A stretch of DNA of 64,000 bases, taken from the NCBI RefSeq assembly GCF_015169395.1, contig NZ_CP063458.1, forward strand, positions 6,837,954 to 6,901,953, written 5' to 3'. This document shows, piece by piece, positions 56,425 through 64,000 of this stretch (position 1 is the first letter of the stretch; every line of letters starts with the position of its first letter). Below the pieces are notes generated by a model. That model was not told where the DNA came from. It saw only the letters and a list, made by a program, of their open reading frames with translations, and searched no databases. Position numbers and translations under genes: made by a program. The stretch is from Humisphaera borealis. Its GTDB lineage: Bacteria > Planctomycetota > Phycisphaerae > Tepidisphaerales > Tepidisphaeraceae.

Positions 56425-57246
56425 ATGCGATCAAGAACAGCCAACCTCAAGCACTTTCCTCTCGCGACTGTCGTCGTCGCGTGCATCTCGGCATTGCTGT
56501 CCGCCGCCGCTCCGGGCGACGACACCAAATCCGCCAACGGGCGCGATGACGCGGCCTGGCTGAAATCAAAGGCCAAGCTCGTCTTCCACGACGAGTTCGA
56601 CCGCGAGGAAGATGGCAACGGCCTCAAGGCGATCGGCAACGGCTGGGAGAGCGCCACCGCCGATCGCGTTCCCAAGATCAAGCAGGCCGATCTGGACGGC
56701 GGCGTCCTGAAGATCAGCAGCGCGACGAAGGAAGCCGGGCACGCGATCCACGTCCATCACGAGGCGGGTTTTGCCAACGGCGGGGCGACGATCCGTTTCC
56801 GGTTCCCCGGCCTGAGCAAAGACGAAGCGCTGACGATGGGTTTTGTGGATCGGGAAGTGAAGGGCGTCTGGGCCGGGCACTTGTGTTACGCACGGCTTTC
56901 GAAGACCGGCATCAACCTGATCGACCAGAAGACCGGCGTCAGCGACCTGGCGATCCGCGCTCGCCGTGAGGAGTTCGCCAAGCGAAAGGAAAAGCCGCCG
57001 GCCGAACTGGACGCGCTGCTGAAATCGAAGGAGAAGACGGTCCCCTGGAAAGCGGATAACGAATGGCACGACCTGACGCTGGTCACCGAAGGGGACGAGA
57101 TGCGGCTCAGCATCGACGGCAAGCTGGTGATTTCGCACCGGTCGGAAGGATTTGCCCATCCGACAAAGCGATGGCTCAGCTTCCTGGCGCCGAGCACGGT
57201 GTGGATTGACGATGTGAAGGTGTGGTCGGTAGTCAGTGGTCAGTAG
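56425..57246 (+). CDS. secreted DUF1080/LamG-like protein
   Basis: A 273-residue protein with a signal peptide (FPLATVVVACISALLSAAAP). The body looks like a concanavalin-type sandwich: AKLVFHDEFDREEDGNGLKA, GATIRFRFPGLSKDEALTMG, EWHDLTLVTEGDEMRLSIDG and STVWIDDVKVWSV near the end. It resembles DUF1080 and related glycan-binding domains. The last residues VVSGQ and the TAG stop come from the GTAGTCA tandem repeat that follows, so the native end was probably slightly different. Confidence 0.72.
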   Translation: MRSRTANLKHFPLATVVVACISALLSAAAPGDDTKSANGRDDAAWLKSKAKLVFHDEFDREEDGNGLKAIGNGWESATADRVPKIKQADLDGGVLKISSATKEAGHAIHVHHEAGFANGGATIRFRFPGLSKDEALTMGFVDREVKGVWAGHLCYARLSKTGINLIDQKTGVSDLAIRARREEFAKRKEKPPAELDALLKSKEKTVPWKADNEWHDLTLVTEGDEMRLSIDGKLVISHRSEGFAHPTKRWLSFLAPSTVWIDDVKVWSVVSGQ

Positions 57247-57362
57247 TCAGTAGTCAGTAGTCGGAAGTCGGAAGTCGGAAGTCGGAAAGATGAACGGCCA
57301 GATGCGACCGCTGACCGCTGACTACTGACTACTGACTACTGACTACTGACTACTGACTACTA
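57229..57362. repeat. GTAGTCA-type tandem repeat forming a long inverted repeat
   Basis: The left arm (57229-57288) is made of AGTCAGT units turning into AGTCGGA units; the right arm (about 57310-57362) is ACTGACT units, the reverse complement. The two arms can form a long hairpin between convergent genes. Read in frame, the unit gives V-V-S-S-Q-stop on either strand, and both flanking genes end inside it. Confidence 0.85.
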
Positions 57363-57960
57363 ATTCTGGCATCTCCATAAACGCGTAGCAGAGCATGTGG
57401 AGGATTGCCATTTGCGCGTCTTCGACGCGGCCGTAGTGGGTGTCGTTGATGACTACAAATTCATCGGCGTAGGGTTCGACGCTGCCGCGCTTAGCACCGA
57501 CGAGGGCGGCGACGTACACGCCGTTTTCCTTCGCCCATTTGCAGGCCTTGACGACGTTGGGAGAGGAGCCGCTGACGCTGATCGCCAGCACCATGTCGCC
57601 GGGACGGGCGTAGTTCTGCAACTGGCGGAGGTAGATGTCTTCGTAGGCGTAGTCGTTGCCGAGGGCGGTCATCCAGCTGACGTTGTCGTTGAGCGAGAGG
57701 CACCGGAAGCGTCGGCCGCCGTGGCTGGCGGCGATCTTGTCGCTCGAGCCTTTGCCCAGGTCGGTGATGAAGTGCGACGAGTTCGAAGCCGATCCGCCGT
57801 TGCCGAACGTGAAGAGCTGGCGATCTTCCTTGTAGATTGCGCGGAGCTTTTCGATCAGCCGGGCGACGGCGTCTGCCGGGATGGCGTCCATCGCGGCCTT
57901 CTGGGCGGTGCGGTAGGTTTCGATCCAGTCAGTGACTTTTGGCATGTTTTCGGGCGCCAT
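57343..57960 (-). CDS. SIS-domain sugar isomerase, GmhA/DiaA-like
   Basis: A 205-residue cytoplasmic protein; ATG 57960 (MAPENMPKVTDWIETYRTAQ) chosen, with 57945 as alternative. The SIS domain is intact: LFTFGNGGSASNSSHFITDL, LGNDYAYEDIYLRQLQNYAR, MVLAISVSGSSPNVVKA, VYVAALVGAKRGSVEPYADE and GRVEDAQMAILHMLCYAFME. This pattern is that of phosphoheptose isomerase GmhA and the related DiaA. The C-terminal ELVVSSQ plus stop derives from the adjacent tandem repeat. It follows the ROK kinase on the same strand (99-base gap), so both may handle one sugar phosphate pathway. Confidence 0.88.
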   Translation of the reverse strand: MAPENMPKVTDWIETYRTAQKAAMDAIPADAVARLIEKLRAIYKEDRQLFTFGNGGSASNSSHFITDLGKGSSDKIAASHGGRRFRCLSLNDNVSWMTALGNDYAYEDIYLRQLQNYARPGDMVLAISVSGSSPNVVKACKWAKENGVYVAALVGAKRGSVEPYADEFVVINDTHYGRVEDAQMAILHMLCYAFMEMPELVVSSQ

Positions 57961-58059
57961 GCTTGGCACCGCCTCCGGAACGACACGTTGGCGAATCGAT
58001 CTTGCGACCGTGGGATTCAAACTCGACCAGCGGCAGAGCCGCCGGGCCCTCTTTCAGAC

Positions 58060-59061
58060 TTATATCGTCGCGATCCGGGCCGCGAGTTCCAGTGCGCCGA
58101 TCGGCACCGGGTCTTCGCCGAGGGCGGCGAGGCGGACATCGGGCGTGGGGTGGAACGCTTCCATCACGAACCCCGGCAGGGCCGCCGCGACCGCCGACCG
58201 CAGCGGCTCACCGACCATCGCCAGTCCGCCGCCGATCACGATCACGCCCGGGTGCAGCAGATGGACGACGTGCGAAAGGCTGAAGGCGATCTGGCGGCAG
58301 AGGTTGTCGAAGACCTGCTTCGTATGCGGGTCGCCGGCGGCGACCAGCGAGCCCAGGTGTCGCGCTTCGCCGCCGATGCCGCCACTGCCGCCGATGCCGC
58401 CGATGCTGATGCCGAGGATTCGGGCCAATGCGGAGTCGGGGTTTTCATCACCGGCCTGCCGCAGTTGCCGGTCGATCGCCCAGCCGGAGCATTCGCTTTC
58501 GACGGTGCGGTGCGGATCGTTGATGTCGACGCGAAGGTGGCCGAACTCCATCTCGCCGGGAGAGATGCCGTGGTAGATGCTGCCGCCGGCGACGAACCCG
58601 CCGCCGACGCCGCTGCCGAAGTTGCAGTAGAAGACCAGATCGCGTGTTTTGCCGGCACCGTAGACGGCTTCGGCCAGGGCGGCGGCGTTGCTGTCGTTCT
58701 CGACCGCGACCGGGGCGGAGATCAGATCGCCGATCCAGTCGCGCAGCGGGAATCCTTCCCAGCCGGCGATCTGGTGCGACCTGCGGATGCGCCCGGCGGC
58801 GACATCGACCGGGCCGCCGAAGCCCACGCCTATGGCGCGAGGCGACTGTCCCTGGAGAAGGGTCTGCAGTCCGTCGGCGATCTGCCGCTGGATCGCCGCT
58901 CCGCCGCCGGCGCGGTCGGCCGTGGCGCGCCACCGGCGGGTGATTTGCATCGGCTCTTCCGCGAGAACGATCTGCAACTTGGTGCCGCCGATCTCGATTC
59001 CGACCAATGGCGGACGGGCGGCCTGCAGCGGATTGGGGATCGATGTACGGTTGGCGGGCAT
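58060..59061 (-). CDS. ROK-family sugar kinase
   Basis: A 333-residue cytoplasmic kinase. ATP-binding blocks LVGIEIGGTKLQIVLAE and FGGPVDVAAGRI, catalytic Asp in VENDSNAAALAEAVYG, and the glycine-rich VFYCNFGSGVGGGFVAGG are present, as is HPGVIVIGGGLAMVGEPL. The usual ROK zinc motif CxCGxxGC after GHLR is missing; only ECSGWAIDR with one Cys is found there. Known ROK proteins phosphorylate glucose, ManNAc, fructose and others. The substrate cannot be told. A Gly/Ser/Ile-rich stretch around residue 215 (GISIGGIGGSGGIGGEA) looks like an insertion. Confidence 0.87.
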   Translation of the reverse strand: MPANRTSIPNPLQAARPPLVGIEIGGTKLQIVLAEEPMQITRRWRATADRAGGGAAIQRQIADGLQTLLQGQSPRAIGVGFGGPVDVAAGRIRRSHQIAGWEGFPLRDWIGDLISAPVAVENDSNAAALAEAVYGAGKTRDLVFYCNFGSGVGGGFVAGGSIYHGISPGEMEFGHLRVDINDPHRTVESECSGWAIDRQLRQAGDENPDSALARILGISIGGIGGSGGIGGEARHLGSLVAAGDPHTKQVFDNLCRQIAFSLSHVVHLLHPGVIVIGGGLAMVGEPLRSAVAAALPGFVMEAFHPTPDVRLAALGEDPVPIGALELAARIATI

Positions 59062-59093
59062 GATAGGATCGAGGGCATGCTAACGGAGAACCG

Positions 59094-59441
59094 ATGAGTG
59101 ACCAACCGCCGCGAGATTCGAGCCGTCCACCGCCGCTACCGGCCGCGCCGCTGCAGTATGCTGCTCCGCCGTCAGGTTATGAGCTTCCGCCGGCTTCGAA
59201 GGCGCAGCGCGTCTTCGATACGGTGGCCGGTCCGAACGTGCGACTGTTGGACAACCTGGTGCAGCTCGGCTGCGTCGTGGAGGGCGGCGGAGTTGGAGTC
59301 GTCGTGGGCCTGCTGATCCGTAAGACGCCCGGCGACCCCTTCCCACTGGTCGCCGGCGGATTGATCGGCGTGATCGCCGCACTGGCGGTGTCGGGGGTTG
59401 TGATCGGCATCGTTCGCGGCTTTGGCATCGGCAGGCGATGA
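59094..59441 (+). CDS. hypothetical small membrane protein
   Basis: A 115-residue protein with a Pro-rich N-terminus (MSDQPPRDSSRPPPLPAAPL) and two likely membrane helices (VVEGGGVGVVVGLLIRK and GGLIGVIAALAVSGVVIGIV). Glycine-rich helices hint at tight packing. No family recognised. It is divergent from the ROK gene with 32 bases between starts. Confidence 0.6.
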   Translation: MSDQPPRDSSRPPPLPAAPLQYAAPPSGYELPPASKAQRVFDTVAGPNVRLLDNLVQLGCVVEGGGVGVVVGLLIRKTPGDPFPLVAGGLIGVIAALAVSGVVIGIVRGFGIGRR

Positions 59442-59565
59442 GCCTGTGGCCGGCAACCTATTGGTGCAATGTATTTCGTCGTATCGTGCCGTCTGGTGCG
59501 TTGTGGCCGGTGCGGGTCATCCCTAAAATGCGCGCAACCTACCCAGGACTTTGTGAGGACCGACG

Positions 59566-60216
59566 ATGAGAGCAGGGATGTGCATGATGATCACGCTGGC
59601 CGCACTGGCGGCCGGCTGGACGGCGGTGCCCGCCGCGGCGCAAGAGGGGCCTTCCGCCGAGCAGATGAAGAAGATGTACGACGACGCCCTGCAGCAGCTC
59701 AAGGCGTCGCAGGAGCGCAAGAACCAGCTCGCCGCGGAGAACGAAAAGCTGAAGCAGCAGATCGACGCCATGACGAAGGAGCTGGCGGCGGTCAAAGGGG
59801 AAGTGCAAACCCTGCGGCAGTCCGATGCCGGGTACGCCGAACGCACTTTCTTTCTTCGGTCGCACTACATGGCCTGGCAGGCCTTTGCGCGGGTGAATCC
59901 TGAGACGGCCATTCGGTGGCGGCTGTTTCTGGAAAGCGGGTACCTTTTATCGCCCGAGTCCGGTGCCATGCTGATTGACCGCCAGTGGCCGGCGACGATC
60001 GTGGAACCCGCGACCACTCAGCCCGCAACCCAGCCCGCGACCACCCAGCCGGCCGCCACAGCTCCTGTTGCGACGGTGCCTCCGGCCACAGCGCCGGTCG
60101 CGACGGTCCCCGCGTCCACTCAGCCCGCCACGGTTCCGGCGGCAGCGGACGTCAAGCCGGCTACGCAGCCGACGTCCGCGCCCTCCGCTGCGTCGCAGCC
60201 GGCGACCAAGCCCTGA
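59566..60216 (+). CDS. hypothetical secreted coiled-coil protein with TQPA-repeat tail
   Basis: A 216-residue protein with a signal peptide (MCMMITLAALAAGWTAVPAA). Residues about 30-95 form a coiled coil (QMKKMYDDALQQLKASQERK, ENEKLKQQIDAMTKELAAVK). A short folded region follows (RSHYMAWQAFARVNPETAIR). The last 70 residues are low-complexity T/Q/P/A/V repeats (TTQPATQPATTQPAA). Such tails are common in this genome. No family recognised. Confidence 0.65.
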   Translation: MRAGMCMMITLAALAAGWTAVPAAAQEGPSAEQMKKMYDDALQQLKASQERKNQLAAENEKLKQQIDAMTKELAAVKGEVQTLRQSDAGYAERTFFLRSHYMAWQAFARVNPETAIRWRLFLESGYLLSPESGAMLIDRQWPATIVEPATTQPATQPATTQPAATAPVATVPPATAPVATVPASTQPATVPAAADVKPATQPTSAPSAASQPATKP

Positions 60217-60251
60217 ATGAGATCCTGTCCGTGGTCCAAGTTGGGAGATCG

Positions 60252-60896
60252 ATGGGACTCTTCTCACGATTGAAGCAATCACTGACCGGAAGCCGCCGCC
60301 GGTCTGAACCGTCGCCGCTGCGGCCGGGGCCCAACGGCACCTTCGTCTTCATTCACATCAACAAGTGTGCGGGCACCAGTGTCGGCACCGCGATCGGATT
60401 GCCGAAAAAACAGCACCTGACGTCACTCGAGGTGATCGACATCATCGGCGAGCCGGCGTGGTCCAAGGCGTTTCGGTTTACGATCGTGCGCAACCCCTGG
60501 GATAAGGTCGTCTCGCACTACAAGCATCGAATCAAGACCCGACAGACGGGACTGGGTGAGACACATGTACCGTTCAAGCAGTGGGTTGCCGCGACGTACG
60601 GCGACACGAAGGATCCGGTGCTGTACGACCAGCCGAAGATGTTCCAGCAGCAGGTCGAATGGCTCAAGAACCGCCAGGGCAGGATCGATGTCGATTACGT
60701 CGGCCGGTTCGAGACGATGTCCGAAACCTTCGATGAGGTCGCCCGTCGAATCGGCATCGACGCAACCCTCCCTCATCTGAACCGGACCGAAGGCAAGGTC
60801 GACTTCCGAACGCACTACGACGACGCGACCGCAGCCATCATCGCGAGCTGGTTCAAGGACGACATTGCACAGTTCGGATATGAGTTCCGGGCATGA
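60252..60896 (+). CDS. sulfotransferase family 2-like protein
   Basis: A 214-residue protein; ATG 60252 (MGLFSRLKQSLTGSRRR) has GGGAG five bases upstream. The 5'-phosphosulfate-binding motif is FVFIHINKCAGTSVGTAIG, and the 3'-phosphate motif is FTIVRNPWDKVVSHYKHR, both hallmarks of sulfotransferase family 2 (carbohydrate sulfotransferases, PF03567). FVGRFETMSE-type YVGRFETMSETFDEVARRIG completes the fold. It likely transfers sulfate from PAPS to a sugar on an exported polymer or glycolipid. Acceptor unknown. Confidence 0.88.
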   Translation: MGLFSRLKQSLTGSRRRSEPSPLRPGPNGTFVFIHINKCAGTSVGTAIGLPKKQHLTSLEVIDIIGEPAWSKAFRFTIVRNPWDKVVSHYKHRIKTRQTGLGETHVPFKQWVAATYGDTKDPVLYDQPKMFQQQVEWLKNRQGRIDVDYVGRFETMSETFDEVARRIGIDATLPHLNRTEGKVDFRTHYDDATAAIIASWFKDDIAQFGYEFRA

Positions 60897-60946
60897 CCCG
60901 TTTGGCCGGGCAGTCGGCCATGTCGGTGGTCGAACGTCGATGTTGA

Positions 60947-63367
60947 TCAAGTTTTGGGTTTGGCGGTCGACGGCTTGGCGGCTGGCTTGGTCGGGGGCTT
61001 GGTGGAAGCGGGCTTTGTGCTCGGCGCGGTGGCGGGCTTGGCGGCTTCGGGATCGGGGCCGGCCTTATAGGCGATCACCGCGGCCGCCAGGTCGGTCGCC
61101 GTGTCCGGGTCGTAGCCGACGATTCCATCGACCGAGTGCCCGACGATGCCGACCGAGAGGTCTTCACGGCTGTAGATGACGCCGAACTTGCCATTGACGT
61201 CTATTCCTCGCAACCGCGGTGCCTTGAGCGCACCGGCCAGCAGCTTCTGGGCGGTGGGGCGGTAACGGATCGAAATCGGTTCTTTCTTCGGCGAGTAGAG
61301 GGGATGGTTCTCGGGAATGATGGCGAGTGCTTCGCCGCCGAAGATGGTCGCCAGTTCCTTCTCCATCGAGTCGGCGAATGCCGCGTTGCCGCCGGCCGAA
61401 TCAATCAGCAGCAGGCCTCCGCCTTCGACGAACTTCTTGATCTCGCCGCGCTGGGCTTCGGTGAAGGTGGTCTTGCCGGTGCCGGTCAGGTGGGCGAACC
61501 CGCCGGTGGGAAGCTTGCCGTCGCCGAGCTTGGCCTCTTCGACTTTCAGGTCGACGCGGTGCTGATTGTGGACGTAGTTTTCGATCCGGCGCCAACCGCC
61601 GGGCTCGGGGTTCCAGTTCTGCGGGTGCGACAGGCGGTGCAGGGTAAGACTGCGGGAGGCTTTGATCTTCTTGTTGAGGTTGACCAGGTGGTTCTCGCCG
61701 CGGAAGCGAAGGTCTTTGCCTTCGGAACAGTAGAGGAACAGCGCCCCGCCGAGTTGCCAGAACTCTTCCTTGCCGCCGACGATCTTGGTCTGCCACTGCC
61801 GTGCCGGGTCGCCGGTGGGGATGAGGAGCATCAGCTCGCGGGCACCGTTGCTGAGCCCCAGGATCTGTGGCTTAACCTTCCAGTTGTTCCGCCGGAAGAC
61901 GCCGTTGTACATCGGGTGTTCCGGCGGAAGCTCGCGAAGCTCGTAGGCAGGAAACAGGTCGCTGGCGAGCTTTCGGAAGCCGGTGGCGAACGCGACGTTC
62001 GCGCAGTCGGCGTTGCCCACGATCATGCCGCCGGCCTCGACATACTCGCGTAGCCGCGCCTTCTCGGCGTCGTCGAGAATCGGCGGTTTGCTGCCGGAGA
62101 TGTAAACGATCGGCGCGTCGATCAGGTCGTTCAGGGGTGCCGACGCCGGCACGACCTGCCAGTTCAGCCGCTGCTCGATGGACCGACCGATCCAGCCGGA
62201 GAGGTTGGCGATGTCGCGCGGGCGCTGGTTCCACGCCGGGGCAGCCGGGCCGGTGGCTGCCTTGGCGTAGTCGAGCTTGTTGAACGCGACGGGTGCCCGG
62301 CCGCGGGCGAGGAAGAGCATGGCGTACGAGGTGTCGACCACCGCGCCGCTACCGAAGCCGCCGCCGCCGGTGAACGATCCGTTCTTGCCCTGCTTGTTCA
62401 CCAGCCACTCGGCGCCTTTCTGATACCAGTCGACGCCGCCCAGGTACTTGAGCCCGGCGGCGACGCCGATGCGCTCGACGGCATAGAGCGTGATGAACGG
62501 AAAGTCGCGGGCGTACTTCTTGTCGGTGGCGACCAGGTCCATGTGCTCGCCCATCCACTTGATCCCGCGTTCGATCGAGGGGTTCGACAGGTTTCCCTTG
62601 CAGGCAAGGCCCTCGACGGCGCGGGTGTAGTCCTGCGTGATGAAGAGGGTCGCCACGCCGACGGCAGTCATGCCCGGGGTGATGGGGTTTTCGGTTTCGC
62701 CGGGCTTCATGTACGTCCAGCCGCCGTCGGGGGCCTGGTGATCGATCCACGCCTTTTCGACGACCTCCCAGTACCGGTTGGGTACTTCGATGCCGATCTG
62801 ATCGGCGGCCCAGACACCGAGCACGCCGTACTGACTTCGGCTGTGGCTGTAGGCCTTGGACTTGGTGTTGGGAGAGTAGACGTAGTCGTACATGCCCAGG
62901 GCAGAGCCTTCGGTCTTGAGGCTCTTGAGGAGCAACTCGGCGTCGCGCTTGGCGGCGGCCATGACTTCGGGCGTGCGCGGCAGTTCGAGCCACACCTGCA
63001 TCCGGAGGCCCAGCGCGTAGACGCCGGCCGAGGGGTTCTTCTTCAGAAAGTCGATCGCCGGCGCGAGCTTGGCGCTCTGCGGTTTCTCTCCCGCCGCGAG
63101 CAGGGCGTACACAGCCAGGGCTGTCTGCCCCGTCCACTGGCCACCCTTCACGCTCTGCCGCTCGGCGAGCATGGTCTTATCGTCGGGCTGGGTCATGGTC
63201 TCTTCCCAGGTCCCGTTCTTCTGCACGCTGTAGAGATAGGCCTTGGCCTTTTCGAGCGCGTCGGAGACCTCTTTGGAGTCGGCGGCACGCGCGGGGGCGG
63301 CGACTAGCGCCAATAGAAGTCCCAGAACAAGCACGAGCGGCGTCATTGGGCGTGAGGTCATAGTCAT
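60947..63367 (-). CDS. exported DUF4159 protein with terpene-cyclase-like toroid repeats
   Basis: An 806-residue protein with a signal peptide (MTPLVLVLGLLLALVAAPARA). Residues about 30-380 are alpha-toroid repeats of the prenyltransferase/squalene-cyclase type (SVKGGQWTGQTALAVYALLA, WIDHQAPDGGWTYMKPGETE, WLVNKQGKNGSFTGGGGFGS). The rest, about 410-770, is DUF4159 in two segments with GATase-like features (DAPIVYISGSKPPILDDAEK, LREYVEAGGMIVGNADCANV, GEIKKFVEGGGLLLIDSAGG). The tail is Lys/Pro/Thr/Ala-rich. DUF4159 is frequent in planctomycetes next to MoxR/DUF58 genes, none of which are seen here. Biochemical role is unknown. Confidence 0.85.
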   Translation of the reverse strand: MTMTSRPMTPLVLVLGLLLALVAAPARAADSKEVSDALEKAKAYLYSVQKNGTWEETMTQPDDKTMLAERQSVKGGQWTGQTALAVYALLAAGEKPQSAKLAPAIDFLKKNPSAGVYALGLRMQVWLELPRTPEVMAAAKRDAELLLKSLKTEGSALGMYDYVYSPNTKSKAYSHSRSQYGVLGVWAADQIGIEVPNRYWEVVEKAWIDHQAPDGGWTYMKPGETENPITPGMTAVGVATLFITQDYTRAVEGLACKGNLSNPSIERGIKWMGEHMDLVATDKKYARDFPFITLYAVERIGVAAGLKYLGGVDWYQKGAEWLVNKQGKNGSFTGGGGFGSGAVVDTSYAMLFLARGRAPVAFNKLDYAKAATGPAAPAWNQRPRDIANLSGWIGRSIEQRLNWQVVPASAPLNDLIDAPIVYISGSKPPILDDAEKARLREYVEAGGMIVGNADCANVAFATGFRKLASDLFPAYELRELPPEHPMYNGVFRRNNWKVKPQILGLSNGARELMLLIPTGDPARQWQTKIVGGKEEFWQLGGALFLYCSEGKDLRFRGENHLVNLNKKIKASRSLTLHRLSHPQNWNPEPGGWRRIENYVHNQHRVDLKVEEAKLGDGKLPTGGFAHLTGTGKTTFTEAQRGEIKKFVEGGGLLLIDSAGGNAAFADSMEKELATIFGGEALAIIPENHPLYSPKKEPISIRYRPTAQKLLAGALKAPRLRGIDVNGKFGVIYSREDLSVGIVGHSVDGIVGYDPDTATDLAAAVIAYKAGPDPEAAKPATAPSTKPASTKPPTKPAAKPSTAKPKT

Positions 63368-63494
63368 GCGGTCAAACCTTGTGCAAGAACTGCACTATAA
63401 CGCATGGCACCGCTGTCGTCGGCACGAAATGTAGGCGAAACACTGATCGAAGAAGTGGCCACCCTCGCGAGGGGTCTCCAGCAAAGGCCAACGC

Positions 63495-63524
63495 AAACGG
63501 GCAAGCGAGTTCGCTTGCCCGTTT
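63495..63524. repeat. 30-base perfect palindrome related to the 88-bp element
   Basis: AAACGGGCAAGCGA, a two-base centre GT, and TCGCTTGCCCGTTT (coordinates good to a few bases). The core GGGCAAGCGAGT matches one hairpin of the 88-bp element copies. It lies just downstream of the S1 gene stop on the minus strand and could act as a transcript-end hairpin, though no T-run follows. Confidence 0.65.
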
Positions 63525-63555
63525 GGCTAAATCCATCGAACTGCGATCCCAGCGA

Positions 63556-64000
63556 TCACCAGTTCCAGTCCAAGCCGCCCTTGAGCTCGGCGCGCTTCTT
63601 CTTTTTCTTCTCCGCCGCCGCTGCAGCCGCGGCGACCGCAGCCGGGTCGACCGGGGTCGGCGGGGGTGGCGGTTCCTCGGCGACGCGGCGGATCGACAGG
63701 CTCATCCGCCTGGCGTTCAGGTCGATGTCCAGCACGCGGGCCTGGATTTCCTGGCCGGGCTTCACCACGTCGCCCGTCTGCTTCACCCGATGCGGGGCGA
63801 GTTCGGAAATGTGCACCAGGCCTTCCAGCCCGGCTTCGACTTCCACGAACGCGCCGAAGTCCACCGCACGCGTCACCTTGCCGGTGATGATCGTGTTCGG
63901 CGGATACTTTTCCTTCGCCGTCGCCCAGGGGTCAGGGCCGGCGGCCTTGAGGCTGAAGGTCATCTTCCGCGCCGCCGGGTCCATGCGAATGACCGACAGC
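63556..64000 (-). CDS. rpsA: S1 RNA-binding-domain protein, C-terminal part (ribosomal protein S1-like)
   Basis: The frame enters from the right window edge, so only the last 147 or so residues are seen. A full S1 domain is visible: NTIITGKVTRAVDFGAFVEV, EAGLEGLVHISELAPHRVKQ, KPGQEIQARVLDIDLNARRM then SLSIR. Just before it, RKMTFSLKA is the end of a preceding S1 repeat. The C-terminus has an Ala run and the basic KKKKKRAELKGGLDWNW tail typical of planctomycete S1. In the ribosome S1 helps bind mRNA. Gene symbol is probable rather than proven because the start is not in the window. Confidence 0.82.
   Translation of the reverse strand, partial: LSVIRMDPAARKMTFSLKAAGPDPWATAKEKYPPNTIITGKVTRAVDFGAFVEVEAGLEGLVHISELAPHRVKQTGDVVKPGQEIQARVLDIDLNARRMSLSIRRVAEEPPPPPTPVDPAAVAAAAAAAEKKKKKRAELKGGLDWNW

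Noticed and set aside
57229..57362. CRISPR or origin iterons
   Set aside because: Contiguous 7-base units in inverted arms between convergent genes; no spacers and no replication gene.
57397..59097. 566-codon plus-strand frame across the isomerase and kinase
   Set aside because: Antisense to two recognisable genes; Asp/Ala/Val-rich shadow typical of GC-rich coding DNA.

Overview
The window is a high-GC chromosomal segment of a planctomycete. The evidence is the density of families typical of that phylum: DUF1501, DUF1549/DUF1553, DUF1552 and DUF1587/1588/1592/1595 cytochrome-like secreted proteins, a Rhodopirellula-type ECF sigma factor, DUF1080, DUF4159 and ThuA proteins. The style, including many Pro/Ala/Lys-rich tails and abundant palindromic intergenic repeats, fits the class Phycisphaerae (Tepidisphaera/Humisphaera-like), but that placement is inference.

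Layout. (1) 1-7.0 kb: end of an alginate-export-like porin, then an assimilatory nitrate module: a siroheme nitrite reductase (nirA), a CysJ-like flavoprotein with an N-terminal Fe-S domain, and a molybdopterin nitrate reductase. NirA and the flavoprotein share a short N-terminal motif that could be a docking tag. (2) 7.1-24.3 kb: a DUF1080 protein divergent from a run of an ECF sigma factor, a putative anti-sigma protein, DUF1552, DUF1592, DUF1552, DUF1549/1553, DUF1501, an SGNH hydrolase and a second DUF1592. (3) 24.7-52.6 kb: a 27.8-kb integrated island. It starts at the 3' half of an intact tRNA-Gly(CCC), has a tyrosine recombinase just inside, and ends at a perfect 47-bp copy of the tRNA 3' half. 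It carries a dead IS5-type element, a serine resolvase, an operon of CsgG-like lipoprotein genes, and a set of secreted carbohydrate-esterase-type proteins: a ThuA-esterase fusion, a tandem SGNH protein, two NodB deacetylase/beta-strand-repeat giants, a DUF2341-LamG-acetylesterase and an SGNH hydrolase. A truncated DUF5722 gene abuts the right end. (4) 52.7-64 kb: ordinary backbone with a lipoprotein, moaB, pdxJ, an intradiol dioxygenase, a SIS isomerase, a ROK kinase, a sulfotransferase, a DUF4159 protein and the C-terminus of an S1 protein. Several palindromic and tandem repeat families lie between these genes.

The most notable observations are the tRNA-bounded island and its esterase cargo; a duplicated SGNH/DUF1592 segment shared by the island and the chromosome outside it, where the chromosomal SGNH gene looks like an internal-deletion form of the island's two-domain gene; the NodB fusion paralogs; the Fe-S/flavoprotein partner of NirA; and a mosaic of repeat families upstream of pdxJ. 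All identifications come from reading the sequence; no database search was run.
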